Made by a program: the position numbers and the translations under genes. DNA of 64,000 bases. Source: Duganella aceris. Lineage in GTDB: Bacteria > Pseudomonadota > Gammaproteobacteria > Burkholderiales > Burkholderiaceae_D. Positions 30,885-38,852 of this stretch are shown in pieces. The first letter of the stretch is position 1. Each line of letters opens with the position of its first letter. The DNA lies in NCBI RefSeq assembly GCF_011090165.1, contig NZ_JAADJT010000001.1, forward strand, positions 372,001 to 436,000. The letters run 5' to 3'. The notes beneath the pieces are model-generated. The model worked only from the letters and a program-made list of their open reading frames with translations. It made no database searches and had not been told where the DNA came from.

Positions 30885-31501
30885 GCCAGCATCTCCTCAA
30901 TCTTAGCCAGTGCAGCTTTGGTGACCAGGATCTTCTTGTAGAACACCAGGGACATTGGATCTGCGTGACGTGGTTCAACAACCAGAACGTTAGGCAGGTT
31001 GCGCGATGCCAGTTCCAGGTTTTCGTTGGCGACGTCGGTGATGATCAGAACCGAGTCAAAGCCCATGCCGGTCAGCTTTTGCGACAGCAGCTTGGTCTTT
31101 GGCGCTTCGATGGTCAGATCTTCGATGATCGTCAGACGGTCTTCGCGGGCCAACTGGGACAGGATCGAGCAGATACCTGCGCGATACATCTTTTTGTTCA
31201 CTTTGTGGGTGAAGTTCTCGTCAGGCGAGTTCGGGAAGATGCGACCACCGCCGCGCCACAGTGGCGACGACGACATACCAGCACGAGCGCGGCCGGTGCC
31301 TTTTTGGCGCCATGGCTTCTTGGTCGTGTGGTGGACTTCTTCACGGTCTTTTTGTTTACGGTTGCCGCTGCGAGCATTGGCTTGGTAAGCAACGACGACT
31401 TGGTGGATCAGGGCTTCGTTGTAATCACGACCGAAGATGGTATCTGCGGCGGCGACGTTAGAGGCGGCTTGACCTTGAGCGTTCAAGAGCTTGAGTTCCA
31501 T
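30881..31501 (-). CDS. rplD: 50S ribosomal protein L4
   Basis: 206 residues with the tunnel loop [14 protein letters not shown]. In enterics L4 represses the S10 operon by binding the leader upstream of rpsJ. Here rpsJ is 11 kb away, so any such control would need a leader before rplC instead. Confidence 0.97.
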   Translation of the reverse strand: MELKLLNAQGQAASNVAAADTIFGRDYNEALIHQVVVAYQANARSGNRKQKDREEVHHTTKKPWRQKGTGRARAGMSSSPLWRGGGRIFPNSPDENFTHKVNKKMYRAGICSILSQLAREDRLTIIEDLTIEAPKTKLLSQKLTGMGFDSVLIITDVANENLELASRNLPNVLVVEPRHADPMSLVFYKKILVTKAALAKIEEMLA

Positions 31502-31504
31502 CGT

Positions 31505-32161
31505 TTAAGCTCCCTTCTTTGCTTTAACTTTGACAGCAGGCGAAACCACAACCTGGCCGTTTTTGGCGCCAGGGATCGCACCTTTGACCAGCAGCAGCTG
31601 ACGGTCGGCGTCGATACGAGCGATTTCGAGGTTCTGCACGGTGCGGGTGACGTCACCGAGGTGACCGGTCATGCGCTTACCAGGGAACACGCGGCCTGGA
31701 TCTTGCGCCATACCGATGGAACCTGGAACGTTGTGCGAACGGGAGTTACCGTGGGTCGCGCGACCCGAAGCAAAGTGGTGACGCTTGATGGTACCGGCAT
31801 AGCCTTTACCAATGGTGACGCCTTGCACGTCGATCTTTTGACCGACTTCGAACAGGGAAGCGGCAACAACATCGCCAGCTTTCAGTTCGGCTGCTTTGGT
31901 GGCGTCAACGCGGAACTCTTTCAACAGAGTACCGGCTTCGACACCAGCTTTAGCGTGGTGACCAGCAACAGCCTTCGTTACGCGGGAAGCGCGACGTTGA
32001 CCGAATGCGACCTGAACTGCGGAGTAACCATCAGTTTCAGGAGTTTTGATTTGCGCAACACGGTTGTTCGATACGTCCAGCACGGTGACAGGGATCGAGT
32101 CCCCTTCATCCGTGAAGATGCGCATCATACCAACCTTGCGACCGAGAAGGCCAAGGCTCAT
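31505..32161 (-). CDS. rplC: 50S ribosomal protein L3
   Basis: 218-residue early assembly protein; [10 protein letters not shown] and the methylated-Gln region [19 protein letters not shown] are visible. The start MSLGLLGRK was chosen, with GGAG before it; an ATG six codons upstream is unlikely. Unusually it is not preceded by rpsJ but by creD and a promoter candidate. Confidence 0.97.
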   Translation of the reverse strand: MSLGLLGRKVGMMRIFTDEGDSIPVTVLDVSNNRVAQIKTPETDGYSAVQVAFGQRRASRVTKAVAGHHAKAGVEAGTLLKEFRVDATKAAELKAGDVVAASLFEVGQKIDVQGVTIGKGYAGTIKRHHFASGRATHGNSRSHNVPGSIGMAQDPGRVFPGKRMTGHLGDVTRTVQNLEIARIDADRQLLLVKGAIPGAKNGQVVVSPAVKVKAKKGA

Positions 32162-32258
32162 TTTTTCTCCAATTCCCACCTACGATTGGGCGGGGATATG
32201 TTGAACTACTAAAATTAGTACGGACCATAAAAAGGGCGAATCCATACCGAAGCCGGCT

Positions 32259-32287
32259 AGTGTAGCGTGAAAAGACCCTTGACGCAA
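32259..32287 (-). promoter_or_regulatory. candidate sigma-70 promoter for rplC and the rest of the S10 set
   Basis: On the minus strand TTGCGT and TACACT are 17 bases apart and followed by a GC-rich discriminator (AGCCGGC), as in stringently controlled ribosomal promoters. It would give a leader of about 90 bases before rplC, including the small palindrome TACTAATTTTAGTA at 32207-32220. Confidence 0.5.
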
Positions 32288-32382
32288 CAACTTAGTACGA
32301 GGTATGTCGGGTTTTCGCTGCATTATTTCGCCGCCCGCCGCCCGGGGCGCAAACGCTGGCCCCATGCGGCTTGCGGCGCCGC

Positions 32383-33741
32383 TCACGGTTGCGGGCCGGC
32401 GGACGTTTCCGCCTGCTCACTATTGCCGATTTCATACCAGTCCACCTGGCGGGTGGCGACCATCAACGCGGCCAGCACGGCGAACAGCAGCAGGCTGCCC
32501 AGCACCAGGGCGTTGTTTTCCGAGATCAGCAAGCCGTACAGCGCCGAATACAGCAGCACCAGGCCGACGCCGAAGCCCAGCCCGCGCCAGCGGCTGTGCA
32601 AGGCGTGCCCCAGGTAGTAGGCGATCAGCGCGATGCAGGCGCTCGCCGCGATGCCATACGCCGCCACGAAGGGAATGTGTTCGGACAGGCCCACCAGCAG
32701 CAGAAAGAACAACGCCAGCGCCAAGCCTACCAGCAGGTACTGGATCGGGTGGATCGCCAGCCGCTTGACCACCTCGAACACGAAGAAGGCGGCGAAGGTC
32801 AGCGCCACGAACAGCAGCCCGTATTTGGTGGCGCGGCTGGCCTGCGAGTAGATGTTGACCGGTTCGATGAAGCCGATGTGGAAGCTGTCCACGCTCTTGA
32901 CGCGCTCGCCGGCCGCCAGCGCGTCCAGCTGTTGCTGCGCGCGGCTGGCCATGGACGAGATCCGCCACTCGGCGTTGAAACCGGCATCGCCGACGCTGCG
33001 GCTCTCGGGCAGGAAGTCGCCGGCGAATTGCGGATGCGGCCAGTTGGACTGGATGACATAGCGATTGTTCCGGGCGACCGGCACGAAATGCTGGTTCTCG
33101 ATGCCCGCCAGCCCCAGCGCGAAGCTGAACGCCACCTTGGCGCCCTCCTTCAAGTCGGCCTGCTCCAACGGCGCGTGCATGCCGCTGGCATAGCCGGGCA
33201 GCGCGGCGCCTTGCTGGAACTCGAGTTCGCGTCCGCCCCAGTTCAGGCGCGGGATATCGCGGATGCCGCGCACGTCCGATACGGCCAGCGCCACATACGG
33301 CAGACCGAGGGTCAGGCGCGAGGTCGCGCTCTCGCGCGGCAGATCGGCCAGCTGCGGCAGCGTGAAGTCGCCGGCGAAGTTGTGCCGCCCACTATAGATA
33401 AGGACCTGATGGATGCCGCGATAGCGACGGTCGGTGGTGATGGCGCCATTGACCTGCAGCGTATTCGGGTACACCAGTTTGCGGCGCTTCACCGTGCGTG
33501 CGCCGCTCTTGCCCTTGGCCTCGGCGTCGTCCCTGGCCTCGATCGCCTCGCTGTAGGGTATCACCAGCACCGGGCCGACCACCACCTGCTCGCGCACGGA
33601 ATCGTTGGCCACGCTTTGCACCGCCTGGTCGCGAAAGCGCAGCCGCTCGTCGATGGTGGACTGGATCAGCGCCAGCGCGATGCCGAGCAACAGCGTCAGC
33701 GCCGCGATCGCCAGGATTTTATACAGCAGTTTCTTTTGCAT
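32383..33741 (-). CDS. creD: inner membrane protein CreD
   Basis: 452 residues. There is an N-terminal membrane helix and a large periplasmic domain opening with QSTIDERLRFRDQAV. The C-terminal half has about five membrane segments (PIQYLLVGLALALFFLLLV and others). This matches CreD (Cet), the effector-like protein of the CreBC regulon whose biochemical role is not settled. It lies 81 bases after creC, and an inverted repeat in that gap may be an operator. Confidence 0.92.
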   Translation of the reverse strand: MQKKLLYKILAIAALTLLLGIALALIQSTIDERLRFRDQAVQSVANDSVREQVVVGPVLVIPYSEAIEARDDAEAKGKSGARTVKRRKLVYPNTLQVNGAITTDRRYRGIHQVLIYSGRHNFAGDFTLPQLADLPRESATSRLTLGLPYVALAVSDVRGIRDIPRLNWGGRELEFQQGAALPGYASGMHAPLEQADLKEGAKVAFSFALGLAGIENQHFVPVARNNRYVIQSNWPHPQFAGDFLPESRSVGDAGFNAEWRISSMASRAQQQLDALAAGERVKSVDSFHIGFIEPVNIYSQASRATKYGLLFVALTFAAFFVFEVVKRLAIHPIQYLLVGLALALFFLLLVGLSEHIPFVAAYGIAASACIALIAYYLGHALHSRWRGLGFGVGLVLLYSALYGLLISENNALVLGSLLLFAVLAALMVATRQVDWYEIGNSEQAETSAGPQP

Positions 33742-33753
33742 AGCGGTTTCCTC

Positions 33754-33777
33754 GGTTGAAGTGCAGAAAGTTCAACC
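33754..33777. promoter_or_regulatory. inverted repeat between creC and creD
   Basis: GGTTGAA and TTCAACC are separated by 10 bases, just upstream of the creD start. It could be an operator giving creD its own control by CreB. It does not match the enteric cre tag (TTCAC-N6-TTCAC). Confidence 0.25.
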
Positions 33778-33822
33778 AGTGTAGAAACGCCGTGTGCGCT
33801 GATGATGCGTTGTGCGTGAAGT

Positions 33823-35259
33823 CTAGAGCGTCAGCGGCAAAGGCAAGGTCAACTCCGCGCGGCAGCCGCCCCGCTCGCCATTGGCGACGTCGATCGCGCC
33901 GCCGTGCAGCGCCGCCACCTCGCGCACGAACGGCAGGCCCAGGCCGGTGCTCTTGCCGCCGTCGGGGCGCGGCAGCGAGTAGAAGCGCTCGAACAGCCGC
34001 CCGGCGGCGTAATGCGGGATGCCGGGGCCGGCGTCGGTGATGACGATGCGGACCGCGTCGCCGCTTGCCGACACGGCGGCGCCGATCTCGCCGCCGTGCG
34101 GGGCGAAGTCGATGGCGTTGTCCAGCAGATTGCCGATGGCCTGGCGCAACAGCAGCGCGTCGCCCCGCACCAGCGGCGCCACCGGCGGCAGCGTCATGCC
34201 CAGGCGCAGTCCGCGCTGTTGCAGCCGGCCGGCGGCATCGGCCGCGACCTGCCGCAGCAGCGCGCCGATGTCGACGGCCTCGGCGCCGTCCAGCCCCTGC
34301 TGCTGCTCGACGCGCACCAGCGCCAGCAGCTTGTCGATCAGCTGCTTCTGGCGCGCGTTCTGGCTCAGTATGTTATCGAGGAAGTGACGGAATTCGGCCG
34401 GCGGCAGCTCTTCGGACAATAGTTCGGCCGAGCCCTGGATCGCCGCGATCGGACTTTTCAACTCGTGCGCCAGCGTATGCATCAGCTGCTCGGCGTATTC
34501 CTTGCCTTCGAGCCGCGTGCGCATCGCATGCAGCGCGCGGCCCAGCTTGCCGATCTCGTTGTCGCCCAGCGACGGCAACACCGCCTTGCGGCCGGCCTCG
34601 ACGTCGGACACATAGCGCATCAGTTGACCCAGCGCGCGCGCCAGCCACCACGCGAACGCCAGGCCGATCAGCAAGGAGACGATCAGCAGCACCGTGCCGC
34701 GCTGCATGATCTTGCGCTGGCTGCGATCGACGAACACCTGCACGCTGGACAGCGGCTTGGCCACCGTCAGCACGCCGATGATGCGTTCGCCGTCGCGGAT
34801 CGGCGCGGCGACATACAGCACCGTGCTGCGGTCGACGCCCGCCACCGTGCGGGTGCTGCGCGCGCCATACTTGCCCTGCAGCGTCAGGTAAACGTCGTTC
34901 CAGCGCGAGTAATCCTTGCCGGCGTCCTTGCCGGAGGAATCGTAGACCACGATGCCGCGCGCGTCGGTGATATAGATGCGGTAATCGAGCCGACGCTTGA
35001 TCACGCCGCCGATGTCGACCTCGATGTCGCGGCGCGCGTAGTCCTGCATCAGGTCCAGCTTGGGCGACGGCTCCAGCGCGCCGCCCCGCACGCGGTCGGC
35101 CACCACGCCGGCCAGCAGCTCGGCGGTGTCGACCAGCGTATCCTCCAATGTGGAGCGGACGCCGGGCTTGACCTCGGCAACGAACACATTCAACAGGAAC
35201 CACGCCGCCAGCCCGACGATCAGGAAATAGCCGAGCAGGATGCGCAGGCCGATCTTCAT
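33823..35259 (-). CDS. creC: two-component sensor histidine kinase CreC
   Basis: 478 residues with an N-terminal membrane helix (GYFLIVGLAAWFLLNVFV), a periplasmic CreC-type sensor region and a second helix near 187-205. HAMP follows, then H-box TLAHELKSPIAAI and ATP-binding motifs NLLDNAIDFA, DAGPGIP and STGLGLPFV. The N-terminus closely follows known CreC proteins, which sense envelope or metabolic state. It overlaps creB by 4 bases. Confidence 0.93.
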   Translation of the reverse strand: MKIGLRILLGYFLIVGLAAWFLLNVFVAEVKPGVRSTLEDTLVDTAELLAGVVADRVRGGALEPSPKLDLMQDYARRDIEVDIGGVIKRRLDYRIYITDARGIVVYDSSGKDAGKDYSRWNDVYLTLQGKYGARSTRTVAGVDRSTVLYVAAPIRDGERIIGVLTVAKPLSSVQVFVDRSQRKIMQRGTVLLIVSLLIGLAFAWWLARALGQLMRYVSDVEAGRKAVLPSLGDNEIGKLGRALHAMRTRLEGKEYAEQLMHTLAHELKSPIAAIQGSAELLSEELPPAEFRHFLDNILSQNARQKQLIDKLLALVRVEQQQGLDGAEAVDIGALLRQVAADAAGRLQQRGLRLGMTLPPVAPLVRGDALLLRQAIGNLLDNAIDFAPHGGEIGAAVSASGDAVRIVITDAGPGIPHYAAGRLFERFYSLPRPDGGKSTGLGLPFVREVAALHGGAIDVANGERGGCRAELTLPLPLTL

Positions 35260-35942
35260 GGCGCGAGGCTGTAGCCCATGCCGCGATGGGTGAGGATGAA
35301 GTCGGCGTCGGCGTCGATCAAGCGCAACTTGGCGCGCAGCGACTTGACATGGGCATCGACGGTGCGCTCCAGCGTGTCGGGCGCGTCGCTCCAGACGCGG
35401 TCCATCAGCTGGGCCCGCGACAGCACATGGGACGGGTGTTCCAGCAGGGCCTTGAGCAGCAGGTATTCATAGCGCGTCAGGTCGAGCGGCTGGCCGCGGA
35501 ACAGGATGCGCGCCTCCAGCGGGCGCGGTTCGAACGCGGACGCCGGGACGGCCGGGGCGGACGCGGCGCCGGGCGGGGACATGCGGCGCAGGATCACGCG
35601 GATGCGCGCCACCAGTTCGCGCGGCGAAAAAGGCTTGGTCACGTAATCGTCGGCGCCGATCTCCAGCCCGACGATGCGGTCGATCTCGTCGCTGCGCGCG
35701 GTCAGGAACATGATCGGCGCGTCGGAAAAGCGGCGCATGCGGCGGCAGACCTCCAGTCCGCTCATGTCGGGCAGGCCGACGTCGAGCACCACCAGCAGCG
35801 GCGCAGGTTGCGCGCGCATGGCCGCCAGCGCCTGCTCGCCCAACGTCACGTGCAGCGGCGTGAAGCCATCGGTGCGCAAGGCGTAGGCGATGCTGTCGGC
35901 GATCGCCTGTTCGTCCTCGACGATGAGGATGGTCTTATTCAT
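35256..35942 (-). CDS. creB: two-component response regulator CreB
   Basis: 228-residue OmpR-family regulator: receiver with phospho-acceptor in VVLDVGLPDMSG and lysine in VTKPFSP, winged helix with RTVDAHVKSLRAKL. It is first gene of creB-creC-creD. The divergent region upstream contains the inverted repeat AGTCATC / GATGACT at 35956-35974, possibly autoregulatory. Confidence 0.92.
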   Translation of the reverse strand: MNKTILIVEDEQAIADSIAYALRTDGFTPLHVTLGEQALAAMRAQPAPLLVVLDVGLPDMSGLEVCRRMRRFSDAPIMFLTARSDEIDRIVGLEIGADDYVTKPFSPRELVARIRVILRRMSPPGAASAPAVPASAFEPRPLEARILFRGQPLDLTRYEYLLLKALLEHPSHVLSRAQLMDRVWSDAPDTLERTVDAHVKSLRAKLRLIDADADFILTHRGMGYSLAP

Positions 35943-36096
35943 TGCTTTTACATTTAGTCATCATGGGGATGACTGTACCAGTGCCCGGGACGGGCGGCAA
36001 TGCGGATGAAATCGAGGCGGATACTGCGCCAGATCAAACGAAGCGGCCGGCGCGCTCGCTAGCATGGTGTCCCACAAACGCCGACAGGAGTCCATC

Positions 36097-36882
36097 ATGC
36101 ATACCCTCTTCCGCGCCATGTTGGCGATCCTCGCCGCCTGCGCCGTTGTCGCCACCGGCGCGGCGCGGGCCGGCGCCGACGGCGCGACCAGCATCGGCAA
36201 TGTCGCCCTCGGCGTGATCGACCTGACGCCGCAGGACGGCGGTGCCGGCTTCAGCATCGCCAGCGCCGACAGCCGCCTGATGGTGTACACCTATAACAGC
36301 GCCACCGGCGACGATTTCAATCCCGTCATCGTTCAGCCGGCCCCCTTCGCGGCCGGGCGGGCGCGGCTCGCGCTCGACGCGGCCAGCGCCGACGCCACCA
36401 CCAGCGGCGGCGTCGGCGACGTCTCGGCGCAAGCCACGGCCGACGCCAGGCTGGGGTTGAACATGATGAGCAGCGCCGAAAGCGAACAACGGCTGTGGCT
36501 GACGCTGGCGCCGCACACGCTGCTGACCGTGTCCGGCAACGTATGGACCCAGGCCACCCGCAGCCTCGGCGACGGCGCCGGTTATCGGGTCTTCAGTTGG
36601 GCCTCGATCGACATCGCCGACCGCGACGCGGTCACCAGCAGCACGCTGTCGCGCGAGAGCGCGCTGATCTGGGGCGAAGCCACACGCTTCGCCCTCAACA
36701 GCGAATACTTCACGTTAGCCTTCGCCAACCCCGGCGACGCCGCCCTGGACGTGAGCATGAACTTCCTGGCCTACACCGACGTCACCATCGCGGCGGTGCC
36801 GGAGCCGGCCACCTACGGCATGCTGCTGGCAGGCCTGCTGCTGGTTGGCGCCGCAGCGCGGCAACGCGGCCATCCGCGGTAA
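36097..36882 (+). CDS. PEP-CTERM-sorted secreted protein of unknown function
   Basis: 261 residues. A signal peptide ends near ARAGA (about residue 26). A Ser/Asp/Ala-rich beta-type domain follows, then the C-terminal sorting signal VPEPATYGMLLAGLLLV with a basic tail (RQRGHPR). Such proteins are processed by exosortase and belong to exopolysaccharide-associated envelopes. No exosortase or polysaccharide gene is in the window, so it must use a system elsewhere. The start has AGGAG 6 bases upstream; an ATG 11 codons earlier is unlikely. Confidence 0.85.
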   Translation: MHTLFRAMLAILAACAVVATGAARAGADGATSIGNVALGVIDLTPQDGGAGFSIASADSRLMVYTYNSATGDDFNPVIVQPAPFAAGRARLALDAASADATTSGGVGDVSAQATADARLGLNMMSSAESEQRLWLTLAPHTLLTVSGNVWTQATRSLGDGAGYRVFSWASIDIADRDAVTSSTLSRESALIWGEATRFALNSEYFTLAFANPGDAALDVSMNFLAYTDVTIAAVPEPATYGMLLAGLLLVGAAARQRGHPR

Positions 36883-36895
36883 CCAGATAAATCTG

Positions 36896-37174
36896 TCATA
36901 CCGGCCATTTTCGCGCCACATGTTTGATGCGCAAAATAGTTATGCTGTCCGGCAGGACGCGATAGATAACGAGGTAGTGCGTGTGGACCACCAGCTCCCT
37001 CGTCCCCGGTTTGCCGCCGATCCTGCCGATCTTCGGGTAGGTCGCCAACGGGATAATCTTGGCCAAGATCTGATCCAGCAGCTTGCCGGCGTTCGCCGGA
37101 CTGTCGGCCGCGATATGCCGGCCGATACTGGCCATATCCCTGATTGCTTGCCGACTCCATGCAATTCGGCGCAT
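36896..37174 (-). CDS. ParE/RelE-superfamily toxin
   Basis: 92 residues with the ParE pattern: RIAWSRQAIRDMASI near the start, then ELVVHTHYLVIYRVLPDSITILRIKH split over two strands. The start MRRIAWSR was chosen. It follows its presumed antitoxin gene by 10 bases. ParE-like toxins target gyrase or, in RelE relatives, ribosomal mRNA; the target here is not known. Confidence 0.8.
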   Translation of the reverse strand: MRRIAWSRQAIRDMASIGRHIAADSPANAGKLLDQILAKIIPLATYPKIGRIGGKPGTRELVVHTHYLVIYRVLPDSITILRIKHVARKWPV

Positions 37175-37184
37175 GGGATGGCTC

Positions 37185-37556
37185 CTATTTTGCCCTGATC
37201 GCCGCCCGGATCTGCCGCACTGCCTCATCATGTGCAACAAGCGGCGACGGATCGTCTAGTGCCGCCTGCACTTCAGCTTTCAGCCATTCTTCGTATGTGG
37301 GATCTCCGTGCGACCGCCGGCCGCCATCGACTTCAAAACGAAGGACCCCCAATGTCCGCAAATGTTGCTCGACGGCCTGCAGTGCGTCAAATACAGCGGT
37401 CGCCTTACGGTCCAGATCGAGCAAAGCGCGGTCACCTGCCTCGTCATGCACGCATACGATCCAGCCGCCGCCCTCCGGCAGCACCGACACGTTGAAATTA
37501 CCTCCCGCGTCAGCCAATCTGGCAAGCGCGGCCGGTTCTATCGTCTGTGTATTCAT
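37185..37556 (-). CDS. putative antitoxin partner of the ParE-like toxin
   Basis: 123 residues, starting MNTQTIEPAALARLADAGGN. The C-terminal third (HDEAVRQIRAAIRAK) has the helix that commonly wraps such toxins. The N-terminal half (NFNVSVLPEGGGWIVCVHD) is a beta-type domain, not an obvious ribbon-helix-helix. That makes it longer and different from classic ParD (about 80 residues). Assignment rests on position before the toxin and the tail. Confidence 0.65.
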   Translation of the reverse strand: MNTQTIEPAALARLADAGGNFNVSVLPEGGGWIVCVHDEAGDRALLDLDRKATAVFDALQAVEQHLRTLGVLRFEVDGGRRSHGDPTYEEWLKAEVQAALDDPSPLVAHDEAVRQIRAAIRAK

Positions 37557-37660
37557 ATCCCCCCCATTAGCAGCCAATCTAGCATAAACCCTCACGCCGG
37601 ACGACGCTATTGTCGATGGTCGCGAACATGCGTCAACTAGAGCCGGGATGACGAAAAAAA

Positions 37661-37689
37661 AGCAGGCCGCCGGGAAGGCACGGCCTGCT
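37661..37689 (-). terminator. intrinsic terminator after the cupin-like gene
   Basis: Arms AGCAGGCCG and CGGCCTGCT enclose 11 bases. The minus strand continues with eight T residues. It ends the TonB receptor/cupin transcript 60 bases past the cupin gene stop. Confidence 0.85.
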
Positions 37690-37748
37690 GAACGTGTCGG
37701 GGCGGCACGACCCGCCCCTCCCCCTCTCGGACTGCAGAGACTAATAAG

Positions 37749-38786
37749 CTAACGGTTCAAGCGCTTGAGGATCTGCGCCCGCAGCATGCGCGCGCCGGTG
37801 TCGTCCAGCGGCGCCAGCACGCTGCGCGCGGCCGGCGGGATATGCGCCGCCTCGCCGCCGTCGCTGTCGAACACGTAGTGGCGGAAGATCTCCTTCCACG
37901 CCGCGCGCTGCGCCGGCGGCAAATCGCGCAGCGTCATCAGCGCCAGCATCAGCGTGTTGAACGGCGTGTCCATCCACGCCGGCGACTGGCGCCACCAATA
38001 ATTGATCAGGATGTTGAACGGTTCCAGCCCCTCGACGTGGTGCCACCACATGCTGGGGATGAACAGTGCGTCGCCCGGCCCCAGCTCGGCCGACTGCGCG
38101 TGCCGCAGCGCCTCGGCAAACAGCGGAAAACGCTCCAGGTCCGGCCGCTCCAGGTCGACCAGGCTGACCGATTGCCCGGCCGGCGTGAAGTCCAGCGGAC
38201 CGACGTACAGATTCTTCAGCTGCTCGGGCGGGAACAGCGTGAAGCGGCGCCGCCCGGCCGCGACACAGGCCAGGTTGTCCGGCACGTCGTAATGCGCCGG
38301 AATGCGGGTGCGGTTGCCGATCCAGATGCTGGCCAGCGGCTCGCGGCCGCCGAAGTTCAGGTCGTTCTCGGCGCGCAAGCCCGGCAGGCAGGTGTCGACC
38401 GTGGTCGAACCGACGTAAAAGGTCGGCGGCGCGGCGTCGTCCAGATGCGCCCGCAGCGCCTCCAGCACCTGGTCGAAGCGGACCATCTGCGCGCTGAAGT
38501 TGAAGCCGCTCAGATCGTCGTTGTAGAAGATGCGCCCGCCTGCCTCGGGCACGGCGTGGGTGGCCAGCACGGTGGCGTCGCGGTGGAAGCGGCGCAGGTA
38601 GGCCTCGGCCTCGTGCGCCGACGCGCGCGCGGCGCGCACCAGCGGCCAGTCGGCCACCAGCCCGCGCAACACCAGCGGCACGGTCGAAGTCAGGATCTCG
38701 TCGGGCAGCGGCTGGCTGCCGTCGCCGCGCAAACGCAGGCTGCGCTCGCAGTCGATCTCCGTGATCGCGGAAGGATTCGGTGACAT
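37749..38786 (-). CDS. cupin-like (JmjC-type) domain protein
   Basis: 345 residues of the cupin_8/JmjC-like type: an HxD iron motif in IPAHYDVPDN and a distal histidine in MWWHHVEG, with RFTLFPPEQL between. Such proteins are predicted Fe(II)/2-oxoglutarate hydroxylases. Homologues often stand beside TonB receptors in carbohydrate-uptake loci, as here. The start MSPNPSAI has AGAGAG upstream; ATG at 38798 is a less likely alternative. Confidence 0.82.
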   Translation of the reverse strand: MSPNPSAITEIDCERSLRLRGDGSQPLPDEILTSTVPLVLRGLVADWPLVRAARASAHEAEAYLRRFHRDATVLATHAVPEAGGRIFYNDDLSGFNFSAQMVRFDQVLEALRAHLDDAAPPTFYVGSTTVDTCLPGLRAENDLNFGGREPLASIWIGNRTRIPAHYDVPDNLACVAAGRRRFTLFPPEQLKNLYVGPLDFTPAGQSVSLVDLERPDLERFPLFAEALRHAQSAELGPGDALFIPSMWWHHVEGLEPFNILINYWWRQSPAWMDTPFNTLMLALMTLRDLPPAQRAAWKEIFRHYVFDSDGGEAAHIPPAARSVLAPLDDTGARMLRAQILKRLNR

Positions 38787-38804
38787 GGACTCTCTCATGA
38801 AAAC

Positions 38805-38828
38805 AGGCCGTCGCAACGGCGACGGCCT
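38805..38828 (-). terminator. hairpin between the TonB receptor and cupin-like genes
   Basis: Perfect arms AGGCCGTCGC and GCGACGGCCT enclose AACG. Four T residues follow on the minus strand, 15 bases before the cupin start. It probably lowers downstream expression or stabilises the receptor mRNA. Confidence 0.55.
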
Positions 38829-38852
38829 GCCGGACTACTTACACATCAGGCA

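Noticed and set aside
33742..33822. Enteric-type cre tag before creD
   Set aside because: Only one TTCAC is present on the minus strand and no second copy at 6 bases; the inverted repeat was listed instead with low confidence.
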